This document shows, piece after piece, positions 44,272 through 53,197 of a stretch of DNA of 64,000 nucleotides. The DNA lies in contig NZ_CANMQS010000005.1 of NCBI RefSeq assembly GCF_947500075.1, positions 327,478 to 391,477 on the forward strand, in the 5' to 3' direction. The DNA comes from an uncultured Sulfitobacter sp. Lineage in GTDB: Bacteria; Pseudomonadota; Alphaproteobacteria; Rhodobacterales; Rhodobacteraceae. Made by a program: the position numbers and the translations under genes. The notes below the pieces were generated by a model, which searched no databases, had not been told where the DNA came from, and saw only the letters and a list, made by a program, of their open reading frames with translations. Positions within the stretch are counted from its first letter, which is position 1, and each line of letters starts with the position of its first letter.

Positions 44272-45105
44272 GTGACAGGAGCATACGACCCGCAAAGCGA
44301 CGGGGCCAAAATGTCATTTGCCCAAGACATGAGCTATTCTGACTATCTGGCGCTTGACCCGATCCTGGGGGCGCAGAAACGCCTGTCCCCTGCGCACGAC
44401 GAGATGTTGTTCATCATCCAGCATCAGACATCCGAACTTTGGATGCGGCTGGTCTTGCACGAGTTATCGACAGCGCGAGAGGCTTTGGCACAGGGCGACT
44501 TTCCATCCGCTCTCAAAATGCTGAGCCGGGTCGCACGGATATTTGAGCAACTCAACAACGCCTGGGACGTGTTGCGCACCATGACACCCAGCGAATACAC
44601 CCAGTTCCGCGATGACCTTGGGGCCTCCTCCGGTTTCCAGTCACACCAATACCGTCTGATCGAGTTCATTCTTGGCAACCGCAACCGCGCCATGATGAAG
44701 GTCCATGAACACCGCCCCGAACTCCATCATATGTTGGGGCAGGAACTGACAACGCGCTCGGTCTATCATGTTGCGTTGGATCAGCTGGCGCAGGCGCTGA
44801 ATGTTGAGTTTGAGACGTCGATCTTTCGAATGGATACGCCCCACGTGGCGGACCCGAAGGTGATGGAGGCTTGGGCAACGATCTACAAGGACCTGGGCAA
44901 ACACTGGGCCCTCTACGAACTGGCTGAAAAGCTTGTCGATCTAGAAGACTACTTTCGCCGCTGGCGTTTCAATCACGTCACCACCGTGGAGCGGATCATT
45001 GGTTTCAAACGTGGGACTGGCGGCACTTCGGGTGTGAGGTATCTGCGCAAAATGCTCGAAGTGGAACTGTTCCCGGAGCTTTGGAACGTGAGGGGACAGC
45101 TATGA
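44272..45105 (+). CDS. kynA: Tryptophan 2,3-dioxygenase
   Basis: This 277-aa haem enzyme has FIIQHQTSELWMRLVLHEL near the N-terminus and the C-terminal NHVTTVERIIGFKRGTGGTS, whose His is the expected haem ligand. I chose GTG at 44272 because GGAG lies 7 bases upstream and TGAYDPQSDGAKMSFAQDMS matches the normal N-terminus. It opens the indole ring of L-tryptophan to N-formylkynurenine. It overlaps kynU by 4 bp (ATGA). Confidence 0.93.
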   Translation: MTGAYDPQSDGAKMSFAQDMSYSDYLALDPILGAQKRLSPAHDEMLFIIQHQTSELWMRLVLHELSTAREALAQGDFPSALKMLSRVARIFEQLNNAWDVLRTMTPSEYTQFRDDLGASSGFQSHQYRLIEFILGNRNRAMMKVHEHRPELHHMLGQELTTRSVYHVALDQLAQALNVEFETSIFRMDTPHVADPKVMEAWATIYKDLGKHWALYELAEKLVDLEDYFRRWRFNHVTTVERIIGFKRGTGGTSGVRYLRKMLEVELFPELWNVRGQL

Positions 45106-46304
45106 AAGATCAGCGGGTGAACTTGCCTGTCAAAGACCGCTTTGTCCTGCCCGAAGGCATGATTTACCTTGACGGAAATTCGCTTGGGCCGCTACCCTGC
45201 GGTGTGGAGCAGGCGGTTTCAAACGCGGTCACCGCACAGTGGGGCGGCCATTTGATCAAGGCCTGGAACGTTGATGGCTGGATGAACCAGCCCATGCGTG
45301 TGGGTAACAAGATCAGCCGTCTTCTGGGCGCAGCCAAAGACAGCATTACGATGGGCGATACGCTGTCAGTCAAAGTGTTTCAGGCGCTGGCATCGTCTTT
45401 GAAACTGCGCCCCGACCGCAAGGTCATTTTGTCTGACAGTGGCAATTTCCCCTCCGATCTGTACATGGCGCAAGGGTTGATCCAACACTTGGATCAAGGC
45501 CACGAATTGCGGATTGTGCCGCCAGAAGATGTCGCCGCAGCCCTCACGGATGAGGTCGCGGTTGCCATGATCACGCAGGTTGATTACCGCACTGGCCGCA
45601 TGCACGACATGCAACACGTCACACAGGCCGCCCACGCTTGCGGGGCCGTCATGCTGTGGGATCTGGCCCATAGCGCGGGGGCGGTCCCGGTTGATCTGAC
45701 AAAGTCACAATGTGAGTTTGCTGTGGGGTGCACCTATAAGTACCTTAATGGCGGACCAGGGGCCCCCGCCTTCATTTATGTCCGTCCTGACCTGATTGGG
45801 CAAATTTCTCCCGCCCTTAGCGGCTGGTTGGGACATGATGCACCTTTTGCGTTTGAGTCAAATTACCGGCCGGCGCCTGATATCGAGCGGATGCGTGTCG
45901 GCACACCGCCAGTTCTCCAACTGACGACGCTGGAAACCGCGTTAGACGCATGGGACGGGGTCGATATGCAGGACCTCCGCAAGGCAAGCCTGCACTTGTC
46001 AGACGTGTTCATTTCTCAGGTTGAGGCCAAATGCCCATCTTTGACTCTAATCAGTCCGAGAAATGGCGCAGAGCGAGGCAGCCAAGTGTCCTTCGCGTTT
46101 GATCACGGATATGCGATGGTTCAGGCGCTGATTGCGCGCGATGTGATTGGTGATTTTCGCGCACCAAATGTGATGCGCTTTGGATTTACACCGCTTTACC
46201 TGGACGAAACCGACGTCCGCCGGGCAGTCGATATTCTTGCCGACGTTCTGGATAACCGACTTTGGGACAGGCCGGAATTCCAGTCCGTCAATCACGTGAC
46301 CTGA
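45102..46304 (+). CDS. kynU: Kynureninase
   Basis: This 400-aa PLP enzyme begins KDQRVNLPVKDRFVLPEGMI and has YLDGNSLGPLP, WDLAHSAGAVPVDL and the PLP lysine Lys213 in GCTYKYLNGGPGAPAF. The start at 45102 overlaps the kynA stop. It cleaves kynurenine to anthranilate and alanine. No anthranilate-using genes are in the window, so anthranilate would go to tryptophan synthesis, breakdown elsewhere, or export. Confidence 0.94.
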   Translation: MKDQRVNLPVKDRFVLPEGMIYLDGNSLGPLPCGVEQAVSNAVTAQWGGHLIKAWNVDGWMNQPMRVGNKISRLLGAAKDSITMGDTLSVKVFQALASSLKLRPDRKVILSDSGNFPSDLYMAQGLIQHLDQGHELRIVPPEDVAAALTDEVAVAMITQVDYRTGRMHDMQHVTQAAHACGAVMLWDLAHSAGAVPVDLTKSQCEFAVGCTYKYLNGGPGAPAFIYVRPDLIGQISPALSGWLGHDAPFAFESNYRPAPDIERMRVGTPPVLQLTTLETALDAWDGVDMQDLRKASLHLSDVFISQVEAKCPSLTLISPRNGAERGSQVSFAFDHGYAMVQALIARDVIGDFRAPNVMRFGFTPLYLDETDVRRAVDILADVLDNRLWDRPEFQSVNHVT

Positions 46305-46473
46305 CAGGAACTAAATCGGGTATGCGGCAGTTGCCTTGTCAGCGAGGGGCACAGCCCTGCCATCCTGAACATGCAGCCTTTTACCCCTTTCAGCTATGCG
46401 GGTTCCGAGCTGAATGCGGTGCCGTTGTCTAACCGATTGACCGCCCATGACGCTCTCAGTTGGATACGGCAAA

Positions 46474-46737
46474 CTAGGTCCGCATCGCTTGGCCCAAGAC
46501 TTCATTGAAGGATGCGAAAAACCAATTCTCACAACCAAGGATATGGGAGTGCCTCGTAGAGTACTGCCAAAATTGTGACCGAACTTTGAAGGCAACAACT
46601 CCGATGACGGCTTTGTCTCGGTCCTTCGCGTTGAGATTGCCTGCGATGTAAGTATGGTTTCGGAACTGGACCAAATCGATGTTTTCAATGACCGCTTTGC
46701 AAAAATACTTGGCAATAGAGCGCTTGCCGTGTTGCAC
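46474..46737 (-). CDS. Weakly supported 87-aa open frame, possible gene fragment
   Basis: The frame starts with GTG and reads somewhat like protein (VIENIDLVQFRNHTYIAGNL, then GCENWFFASFNEVLGQAMRT). No family was recognised. It runs into the repeat region at its start and has no clear ribosome site. It may be the end of a decayed gene or chance. Confidence 0.25.
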   Translation of the reverse strand: MQHGKRSIAKYFCKAVIENIDLVQFRNHTYIAGNLNAKDRDKAVIGVVAFKVRSQFWQYSTRHSHILGCENWFFASFNEVLGQAMRT

Positions 46738-47209
46738 ATTCCACCGAATGCTGTGTCAGCGAAGAAGCAAATATGAGCGTCTGGAAAGTCCGCGTCTGGT
46801 TAGTTGGAACGACGTGCGGCGAAGGGGCGGTCTGGGTTTAGGCAAATTTGGTGCCTGTGAATGACCGCTTTGACGACGCTGCCGCATTACAAAAGAAACG
46901 GTGCTGCGGGTGCGAACGAATGCTGCGTCAGCAATAGCCGTGACTGCGCAAGGCCGCTTTGTCCCGCGTCTGTTGTGTCCGACCTGGCTGCAGCGAACGT
47001 ACGGTCTCGGTTCCCGTCAAAACCATGCCTGCGAATGACCGGTCTGACGGCAGTTGCTGAAACGCCGAGTATCACCTGCCGCGAGTGCAAACGAATGCTG
47101 CGTCAGCAACATGCCCAAACTTCAATGTCGGGAAAGTCCGCACAGCCGACCTTGCCATTTAACACGATGACCGTCCGGGCCGGATCAGAAATGCCTCAGG
47201 GTTCGGCCA
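46688..47209. repeat. Three degenerate tandem repeats of about 174 bp
   Basis: ATGACCGCTTTG or a close variant recurs at 46688, 46861 and 47035 (steps of 173 and 174 bp). GAATGCTGYGTCAGC recurs at 46746, 46918 and 47093, and GGAAAGTCCGC at 46783 and 47131. The order and spacing of these marks are kept while the sequence between them has drifted. The end of the third unit is estimated from the period. No open frame runs through all units. Confidence 0.75.
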
Positions 47210-47413
47210 GGTTTGCTTGGGAGCGTCCTTCGAAGCGCCTCGAGAGATCGGCCAGCACCGACGCAAGCGGCCGCGCCCTTCCAAGAGCATCCAAAGCCCC
47301 CGCGCCATTTTCAAATCATCCCGGAAAGTCCTGTTTCATGTTTACGGCTGGTCTTGGCCGCCTGAAGCGCGCATGATTTCCGCGACTTACGCGCCATCAA
47401 AAGGACGCCTCGC

Positions 47414-48238
47414 ATGTCTGCCAAATACTACGCCCCAACCGGGGGGCATCCGCCGCAAGATCAGCTTCTGACCGACCGGGCCATTTTCACCGAAGGCTAT
47501 GCCGTCATTCCCAAAGGCACGATGCGTGACATCGTCACCAGCTTTCTGCCGTTTTGGCAGGACACGCGCCTGTGGGTGATTGCACGGCCCCTGAGCGGCT
47601 TTGCGGAGACGTTTTCGCAATACATCATGGAAGTCGCACCCGGCGGTGGCTCTGATCAGCCGGAGACGGATGCGGGGGCGGAAGCGGTGCTGTTTGTGGT
47701 GGGCGGCACGGCGACGCTGACGGTGGGCGGGCAGGTGCATGTGTTGGAAGAAGGCAGCTATGCCTTTCTGCCCCCCGGTGCGGCGTGGACGCTGCACAAT
47801 CGCAGCGAAGAAGTGTTGCGGTTTCACTGGATCCGCAAGGCCTATGAGGCGGTCCCGGGGCTGGAGGCGCCGGAGGTGATCATAGCAAATGAGAACGACA
47901 TCGCGCCCACCATCATGCCGGATACGGATGGCAAATGGGGCACCACACGGTTCGTCGATCCAGGCGATCTGCGCCACGACATGCACGTGACGATTGTCAC
48001 CTTTGAACCCGGCGCGGTGATCCCGTTTCTGGAGACCCATGTGATGGAGCATGGGCTTTATGTGCTGGAGGGCAAAGCGGTCTACCGGCTCAACAACGAT
48101 TGGGTTGAGGTGGAGGCGGGGGATTACATGTGGCTGCGCGCGTTCTGTCCGCAGGCCTGTTATGCGGGCGGGCCGGGGCGGTTTCGGTATCTGCTTTATA
48201 AGGACGTGAACCGGCATATGCCGCTGCGGCTGCGCTAA
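47414..48238 (+). CDS. allE: (S)-ureidoglycine aminohydrolase
   Basis: This 274-aa bicupin protein starts SAKYYAPTGGHPPQDQLLTD and has two cupin domains (AEAVLFVVGGTATLTVGGQV and THVMEHGLYVLEGKAVYRLN), the layout of the Mn-dependent ureidoglycine aminohydrolase. It turns (S)-ureidoglycine into ureidoglycolate and ammonia. It is convergent with the permease gene across a strong terminator. The allA, puuE, uraH and puuD genes follow downstream, placing it in urate breakdown. Confidence 0.88.
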   Translation: MSAKYYAPTGGHPPQDQLLTDRAIFTEGYAVIPKGTMRDIVTSFLPFWQDTRLWVIARPLSGFAETFSQYIMEVAPGGGSDQPETDAGAEAVLFVVGGTATLTVGGQVHVLEEGSYAFLPPGAAWTLHNRSEEVLRFHWIRKAYEAVPGLEAPEVIIANENDIAPTIMPDTDGKWGTTRFVDPGDLRHDMHVTIVTFEPGAVIPFLETHVMEHGLYVLEGKAVYRLNNDWVEVEAGDYMWLRAFCPQACYAGGPGRFRYLLYKDVNRHMPLRLR

Positions 48239-48253
48239 CAGTTGACGCACCAA

Positions 48254-48284
48254 AAAAGGCCCGGTCAATGTGACCGGGCCTTTT
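48254..48284. terminator. Strong bidirectional terminator between allE and the permease gene
   Basis: AAAAGGCCCGGTCA (48254-48267) and TGACCGGGCCTTTT (48271-48284) are perfect 14-bp arms around a 3-base loop. T-runs are present in both directions, so it can end transcription of both convergent genes. Confidence 0.92.
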
Positions 48285-48305
48285 CTGTTTGGGAATATGG
48301 GAGGG

Positions 48306-49736
48306 CTATCCCTTGAGTGACCCTTCACCGTGGCCCGACAGGCCGCCCGAGACTTCCTCGGTCGCGGCCTCGGACAGGTCTTGTGGCAGGATCAGGTTCA
48401 GCACAATCGCGATGACAGCGGCGGGCAAGAGGCCCGATGTCATCAGGATGCGCAGGGTGTCGGGCAGGTATTGCACCGCTTTGGGATCAAGTTGCAGGCC
48501 CAGCCCGATGCTGAGGGCAATGGCGAAGATCACCATGTTGCGGCGGTTCCAGTTCACATCCGACAGCATGGAGATGCCAGCCGCCACGACCATGCCGAAC
48601 ATCACGATCACCCCGCCGCCCAGCACTTCGATGGGGATGGTGCGGATCACCGCGCCCACTTTGGGGATCAATCCGCAGACGATCAGGAAGAGCGCGCCGA
48701 TGGTCACCACATGGCGGCTCATCACACCTGTCATGGCGATGAGGCCGACGTTCTGGCTGAAGGAGGTGTTGGGAAAGCCGCCGAAGATGCCCGCCACGGC
48801 GGAACCGACACCATCTGCATAGGTGGCACCTTCGATCTCCTTGTCGGTGGCTTCACGGCCCGCGCCGCCTTTGGTGATGCCGGACACGTCACCCACGGTT
48901 TCCACGGCGGAGACGAAAGCCATCAGGCAAAAGCCGATGATGGCGGCCATGCTCATCTCAAACCCGTATTTGAACGGGACGGGGAAGGCCACGGGTGCGG
49001 CACGGCCCCAGCTGGTGGCGATGCCGTCGAGGGTGACCATGCCCATGGCCAGCGCATAGAGGTAGCCCACGATGATGCCGATCACCACGGCGGAGACGGC
49101 GAGCATGCCTTTGGCGTAGAATTTCAGCCCCAGCGTGACGAGGATCACCACAAGCGCGGCGGACCAGTTCAGCAGGCTGCCGTATTCGGGTTTGTCGATG
49201 GCGGGCACACCGCCGGCCGCATATTGAATGCCGACCTTGACCAGTGCCAGACCGATCATGGTGACAACCAGCCCGGTGACGAGCGGCGGCAGGGCAAAGC
49301 GGATCTTGCCGATGAAGGTGGCAATGAAGGTATGGAACAGCCCGCCGATGACCACGCCGCCAAACAAGGCGGGCAGGGCTTCGACGCCTTTGCCCGCCAC
49401 AAGCGGGATCATGATCGGGATAAAGGCAAAGCTGGTGCCTTGTACGATGGGCAGGCGCGCGCCCACGGGGCCAAGGCCGATGGTCTGAAACAGCGTCGCG
49501 ATCCCGGCAAAGAGCATGGACATCTGGATGAGATACGTCATGTCCGGGAACCCCTGCGCGCCCGCGTCAGAGCCGAAGCCAAACCCCGCAGCACCCGCGA
49601 TGATGATCGCAGGTGTGACGTTCGAGACAAACATTGCCAGCACATGCTGGATGCCCAGCGGCACCGCGCGGTGAAGCGCTGGCGTGTAGTTGGGATCGCG
49701 GAGCTGCTCCGGCGTCCCGATTGAGGTATCGGTCAT
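48306..49736 (-). CDS. NCS2-family xanthine/urate permease
   Basis: This 476-aa membrane protein has about 12-14 hydrophobic segments and the NCS2 features QGTSFAFIPIMIPLV and GVGSAVAGIFGGFPNTSFSQNVGLI (part), where the FPNTSFSQNVG segment is characteristic of urate/xanthine carriers. It begins the minus-strand unit permease-allA-puuE reading backwards: it lies downstream of allA with a 26-bp gap. The context points to urate or xanthine uptake. Confidence 0.9.
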   Translation of the reverse strand: MTDTSIGTPEQLRDPNYTPALHRAVPLGIQHVLAMFVSNVTPAIIIAGAAGFGFGSDAGAQGFPDMTYLIQMSMLFAGIATLFQTIGLGPVGARLPIVQGTSFAFIPIMIPLVAGKGVEALPALFGGVVIGGLFHTFIATFIGKIRFALPPLVTGLVVTMIGLALVKVGIQYAAGGVPAIDKPEYGSLLNWSAALVVILVTLGLKFYAKGMLAVSAVVIGIIVGYLYALAMGMVTLDGIATSWGRAAPVAFPVPFKYGFEMSMAAIIGFCLMAFVSAVETVGDVSGITKGGAGREATDKEIEGATYADGVGSAVAGIFGGFPNTSFSQNVGLIAMTGVMSRHVVTIGALFLIVCGLIPKVGAVIRTIPIEVLGGGVIVMFGMVVAAGISMLSDVNWNRRNMVIFAIALSIGLGLQLDPKAVQYLPDTLRILMTSGLLPAAVIAIVLNLILPQDLSEAATEEVSGGLSGHGEGSLKG

Positions 49737-49762
49737 GGTTGTCGTCTCCCTTTGGTCGGTGG

Positions 49763-50272
49763 TCAGCCTTTGGCTGTATTATTGTCGTCGTGGGTGATCA
49801 TGTAGGCGGTGTCGAACCAGTGTTCTTCGAGATTTGCGCCGGGGCCGATCCGGTCCACCACGGCAAAGAGGCCGGGGGCGGAGAGCGGTGTGAGCACCCC
49901 GTGCCAGGTGCCACGGTGAAAGTTGATCGCTTGTCCGGGGCTGGTCAGGAAGGCCTGTGGCAGGCCCGGTGTGCCGCTTGCGTCCGGTGCGACGATAACC
50001 AGAAAGCCCTGTTCGGACATCGGGATGAAGAGTTGGGAGCCATCGGGATGCCGCTCCATCATCTCAAGCGCCAGGGGCAGGCTGCGCGGTTCGGCCTGAA
50101 ACAGGCTGACGCCTGCGCGGCCATCCGCGAAATCGAGTGTTGCGCGGTCATGATAGCGCCCGCAGAGCCCTTGGTTGATGAGTTTGTCGGGCGCGCCTGA
50201 GGTGTCGATCAGATCCCCGAAGGGGGCAAAGGCCGCTTGGGTGATCGGCGCGATTTGCAGGGTTGTGGTCAT
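49763..50272 (-). CDS. allA: Ureidoglycolate lyase
   Basis: This 169-aa protein begins TTTLQIAPITQAAFAPFGDL and has FQAEPRSLPLALEMMERHPDG (part), QLFIPMSEQGFLVIVAP and FHRGTWHGVLTPL, the pattern of AllA. It splits ureidoglycolate into glyoxylate and urea. Its start overlaps the stop of the puuE-uraD fusion by 4 bp, so the two are co-translated. Glyoxylate can feed GlcB. Confidence 0.92.
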   Translation of the reverse strand: MTTTLQIAPITQAAFAPFGDLIDTSGAPDKLINQGLCGRYHDRATLDFADGRAGVSLFQAEPRSLPLALEMMERHPDGSQLFIPMSEQGFLVIVAPDASGTPGLPQAFLTSPGQAINFHRGTWHGVLTPLSAPGLFAVVDRIGPGANLEEHWFDTAYMITHDDNNTAKG

Positions 50273-51684
50273 GTGCCGAACTTCTCTGACAGGCGCAGTT
50301 CGGCGATGCGTTCGACTTGGCGGCAGGCCTCGGCGAATTCCGTCTCTCCGTCATTTTCGATGCGGCGCTGGAAGGCCTCCATGATGCTGGTCTTGGTGTG
50401 GTCACGCACGGCGATGATGAAGGGAAAGCCGTGCTTTTCGACGTAGCGGGCGTTGAGCGCCTGAAAGGTGGCGCGTTCATCATCGGTCAGCAGATCGAGG
50501 CCCGCACCGGCCTGTTCGGCGGTGCTTTCAGCCGTCAGTTTGCCCGCAGCGGCCAGTTTGCCGGCAAGGTCGGGGTGGGCGCGCAGCACAGCAAGGCGCT
50601 GATCGGCAGAGGCGGTGCGGAAGATGCGGCAAAGCAGTTGGTGCACGCCTGCGGCGCAATCATGAGTGGGCCCGCGTTCCAGCGCGCAAGCGCCTTTGGC
50701 GATCCAGGGGCTGTGCTCAAAAATGCCGCCGTATTCGGCGACGAAGGCTTCTGTCGACATCGCGGACGGGGACGGGGCGGAAGCGGGTGCGGGATGTTCG
50801 CGCGCCCAGTGCTGCGCGATGTGCCGGCGTGTGGCGAACCAGACGCCATCATGGGCCTGCATGTGCTTGAGCGCGCGGGCGAGGGCCGCAGCACGTCCCG
50901 GACGGCCAATCAGGCGGCAGTGCAGCCCGATGGAGAGCATCTTGGGCGCGCCAGCTTCACCTTCGGCATAGAGCACGTCAAAGCTGTCCTTGAGATAGCT
51001 TTCGAACTGATCGCCATTGGTGAACCCGGCTTGGATGGCAAAGCGCATGTCGTTGCAATCCATGGTGTAGGGCACGATCAGCTGATCACGGTCGCCAAAG
51101 CGCATCCAATAGGGCAGGTCATCGGCGTAGCTGTCCGCGACATAGTCGAACTGGCCCGTCTCCGCCGCCAGCCGGACGGTGTTGGTGGAGCAGCGCCCGG
51201 TGTACCAGCCGCGTGGGGCGTCGCCGGTGACTTCGGTGTGCAGGCGGATGGCCTGCGCGATCTGGGCGCGCTCTTCGTCTTCTGCCATGTCCTTGTGTTC
51301 GATCCACTTCAACCCGTGGCTCGCGATCTCCCACCCGGCGGCTTTCATCGCGGCCACTTGCTGCGGTGCGCGGGCGAGGGCGGTGGCGACCCCGTAGACG
51401 GTGATCGGCAGGTCTTGCAGCAGACGGTGCACCCGCCAGAAGCCTGCGCGGGAGCCATATTCGTACAAGGTCTCCATGTTCCAATGCCGCTGATCGGGCC
51501 AGGCCTGCGCGCCGGTGATTTCGGACAGGAAAGCCTCGGATGCGGGGTCCCCGTGGAGGATGTTGTTCTCTCCGCCTTCCTCATAGTTCAGGACGATCTG
51601 CACGGCGATCCGTGCCCCGTTTGGCCAATTGGCGTGGGGTGGTGTGGCACCATAGCCTGTCATGTCACGTGGATAGGGGGTCAC
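50269..51684 (-). CDS. puuE: Allantoinase (PuuE-type) fused to OHCU decarboxylase (UraD)
   Basis: This 471-aa fusion has two parts. Residues ~1-305 are a polysaccharide-deacetylase-fold allantoinase (IVLNYEEGGENNILHGDPAS, RGWYTGRCSTNTVRLA). Residues ~315-471 are 2-oxo-4-hydroxy-4-carboxy-5-ureidoimidazoline decarboxylase (LRAHPDLAGKLAAAGKLT, YVEKHGFPFIIAVRDHTK). I chose GTG at 51684 because AGGAG lies 8 bases upstream; an ATG 12 codons earlier is possible. The fusion performs two nearby steps of urate breakdown, OHCU to allantoin and allantoin to allantoate. Confidence 0.93.
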   Translation of the reverse strand: MTPYPRDMTGYGATPPHANWPNGARIAVQIVLNYEEGGENNILHGDPASEAFLSEITGAQAWPDQRHWNMETLYEYGSRAGFWRVHRLLQDLPITVYGVATALARAPQQVAAMKAAGWEIASHGLKWIEHKDMAEDEERAQIAQAIRLHTEVTGDAPRGWYTGRCSTNTVRLAAETGQFDYVADSYADDLPYWMRFGDRDQLIVPYTMDCNDMRFAIQAGFTNGDQFESYLKDSFDVLYAEGEAGAPKMLSIGLHCRLIGRPGRAAALARALKHMQAHDGVWFATRRHIAQHWAREHPAPASAPSPSAMSTEAFVAEYGGIFEHSPWIAKGACALERGPTHDCAAGVHQLLCRIFRTASADQRLAVLRAHPDLAGKLAAAGKLTAESTAEQAGAGLDLLTDDERATFQALNARYVEKHGFPFIIAVRDHTKTSIMEAFQRRIENDGETEFAEACRQVERIAELRLSEKFGT

Positions 51685-51827
51685 GGGGGGTCTCCTTTTG
51701 GTATCGCCTGTGTATTGCACTTAATCGGGTTTGGTTTTCAAAAAAAATGCGAAAGACCATAGTGTGGACTGGCTTTGCCATGTGCGGTGTGGGCAGATTA
51801 GGCATAGTGCACACGTTTTGGAGATAA

Positions 51828-52184
51828 ATGATGTCCGGATACCTCACGACACATGTGCTGGATACAGCGCGCGGTTGCCCTGCGCAGGGTTTGCAGATCG
51901 ACCTTTACCGGCTGGAGGGGGAGGTGCGGACGCACCTCAAGACGCTGAGCACCAATGCAGACGGGCGCACGGATGAGCAGATCCTGCCTGCCGATGTGTT
52001 TGAGGTCGGCACCTATGAGCTGGTCTTTCACGCCGGTGCCTATCTGGATGCCAGCGGCGTGCCTGCGGAAAGCCCGCGCTTTCTGGACGTGATCCCGCTG
52101 CGCTTTGGCATGTCGGAGGCGTCGCATTATCACGTGCCGCTGCTGCTGTCGCCGTTCGGGTATTCGACGTATCGCGGCAGTTAG
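51828..52184 (+). CDS. uraH: 5-hydroxyisourate hydrolase
   Basis: This 118-aa transthyretin-like protein starts [20 protein letters not shown] and ends with the diagnostic YRGS. The His of TTHVLD and the RGS terminus belong to the active site. A GGAG site precedes the ATG. It hydrolyses 5-hydroxyisourate, the product of PuuD, to OHCU. It is divergent from the puuE fusion and overlaps the convergent LysR stop by 4 bp. Confidence 0.95.
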   Translation: MMSGYLTTHVLDTARGCPAQGLQIDLYRLEGEVRTHLKTLSTNADGRTDEQILPADVFEVGTYELVFHAGAYLDASGVPAESPRFLDVIPLRFGMSEASHYHVPLLLSPFGYSTYRGS

Positions 52185-53098
52185 GGGCGCGTCTGTGCGC
52201 GGACGGTCTTGCTGATGCGCTCAATCACAAACTCCATGAACAGACGGGCCTTGGGGTCTTGCCGTTTGCGGTGGGTAAAGAGGCAGGCCATCTGAATGGG
52301 TTCGGGTGGTGTCTGCGTGGCGACAGGGACAAGGCGACCGGCTGCCATGTGGTCGGCCACTTCAAAGCCGGGTTTCATTGCGATGCCGTGCCCGGCCAGT
52401 GCCCAATCGGTCAGCACATCGCCGTCATCACATTCGTACCGGCCTGCAACGGGATATTTGCGTGGGCCGTCTGGTGTGGTCAGGGGCCATTGGAACTCAA
52501 CCGCGCCGGGATAGCGCAGGTTCAGGCATTCGTGCCTGTCCGCGACCAGATCATCGCCCGACACAGGCATGCCACGGGCCGCGATATATGCGGGTGCGGC
52601 GCAGAGCACGCGGGCCACATCAGCGATCTTGCGCATGCGCAGGGTGCTGTCTTCGGGCTGGCCCAGAAAAAACGCGAGGTCCAGCCCCTCGGTGGTCAGG
52701 TCCACCCTGCGGTCGGTGAGGCGCAGACGGATTTGTACTTCGGGGTATTTCTCCAGAAAGTCAGGTACTTGTGGCGCGATCAGGCGTCGGCCCACGCCCA
52801 GCGGCGCGGCGACAAACAGCGATCCTTTGGGGTTGTCGGTGATCTTGACCACCTGTGCCTCCGCGCTTTCCACGGAATCGAGCACGGCACAGGCTCCGCC
52901 GTAGAACGCCTTGCCCTGTTCAGTGGGCGTCAGCGACCGGGTGGTGCGTTGGAACAGGCGCACGCTGAGGTGATCCTCCAGCTGGGAAATCCGCGAGGAG
53001 GTCACAGCCGGGGAGATGCGCAGATCCCGCCCGGCGGCGGACATGCTGCCAAGCTCATAGACACGGACAAATGTGCGGATATTCTCAAAGTAGGACAT
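52181..53098 (-). CDS. LysR-family regulator of the urate cluster
   Basis: This 305-aa protein starts [20 protein letters not shown] with the helix-turn-helix [20 protein letters not shown], then an effector domain. The ATG at 53098 was chosen as the natural domain start; a much longer upstream frame has no such support. It is divergent from puuD across a 99-bp gap and lies between uraH and puuD, so it probably regulates urate breakdown genes. Confidence 0.9.
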   Translation of the reverse strand: MSYFENIRTFVRVYELGSMSAAGRDLRISPAVTSSRISQLEDHLSVRLFQRTTRSLTPTEQGKAFYGGACAVLDSVESAEAQVVKITDNPKGSLFVAAPLGVGRRLIAPQVPDFLEKYPEVQIRLRLTDRRVDLTTEGLDLAFFLGQPEDSTLRMRKIADVARVLCAAPAYIAARGMPVSGDDLVADRHECLNLRYPGAVEFQWPLTTPDGPRKYPVAGRYECDDGDVLTDWALAGHGIAMKPGFEVADHMAAGRLVPVATQTPPEPIQMACLFTHRKRQDPKARLFMEFVIERISKTVRAQTRP

Positions 53099-53197
53099 TG
53101 TTCTGATTTTTTTGATGCTGCTTGGCGTTTTGCGACAATACCAGAAGAGTTGCGGATCGCATAGGGTGCACGAAACACAACCCGTCGGAGTGCGTAG

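Larger units (their letters stand above)
46305..47413. other. Gene-poor 1.1-kb stretch right of the kynurenine island
   Basis: No well-supported gene is seen. The left part holds one weak minus-strand open frame (46474-46737). The right part holds degenerate ~174-bp tandem repeats (46688-47209). The final 200 bp should contain the promoter of the ureidoglycine aminohydrolase gene. The stretch mirrors the decayed flank at 36566-37753. Confidence 0.5.

Noticed and set aside
46688..47209. The ~174-bp repeats as a CRISPR array
   Set aside because: The repeats are long, degenerate and directly adjoining, without short conserved repeats and unique spacers, and no cas genes are near.
48330..49724. 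A 464-codon plus-strand open frame opposite the xanthine/urate permease gene
   Set aside because: Its Asp/His/Gly-rich make-up is the antisense pattern of a membrane protein gene, and the permease features are clear on the other strand.
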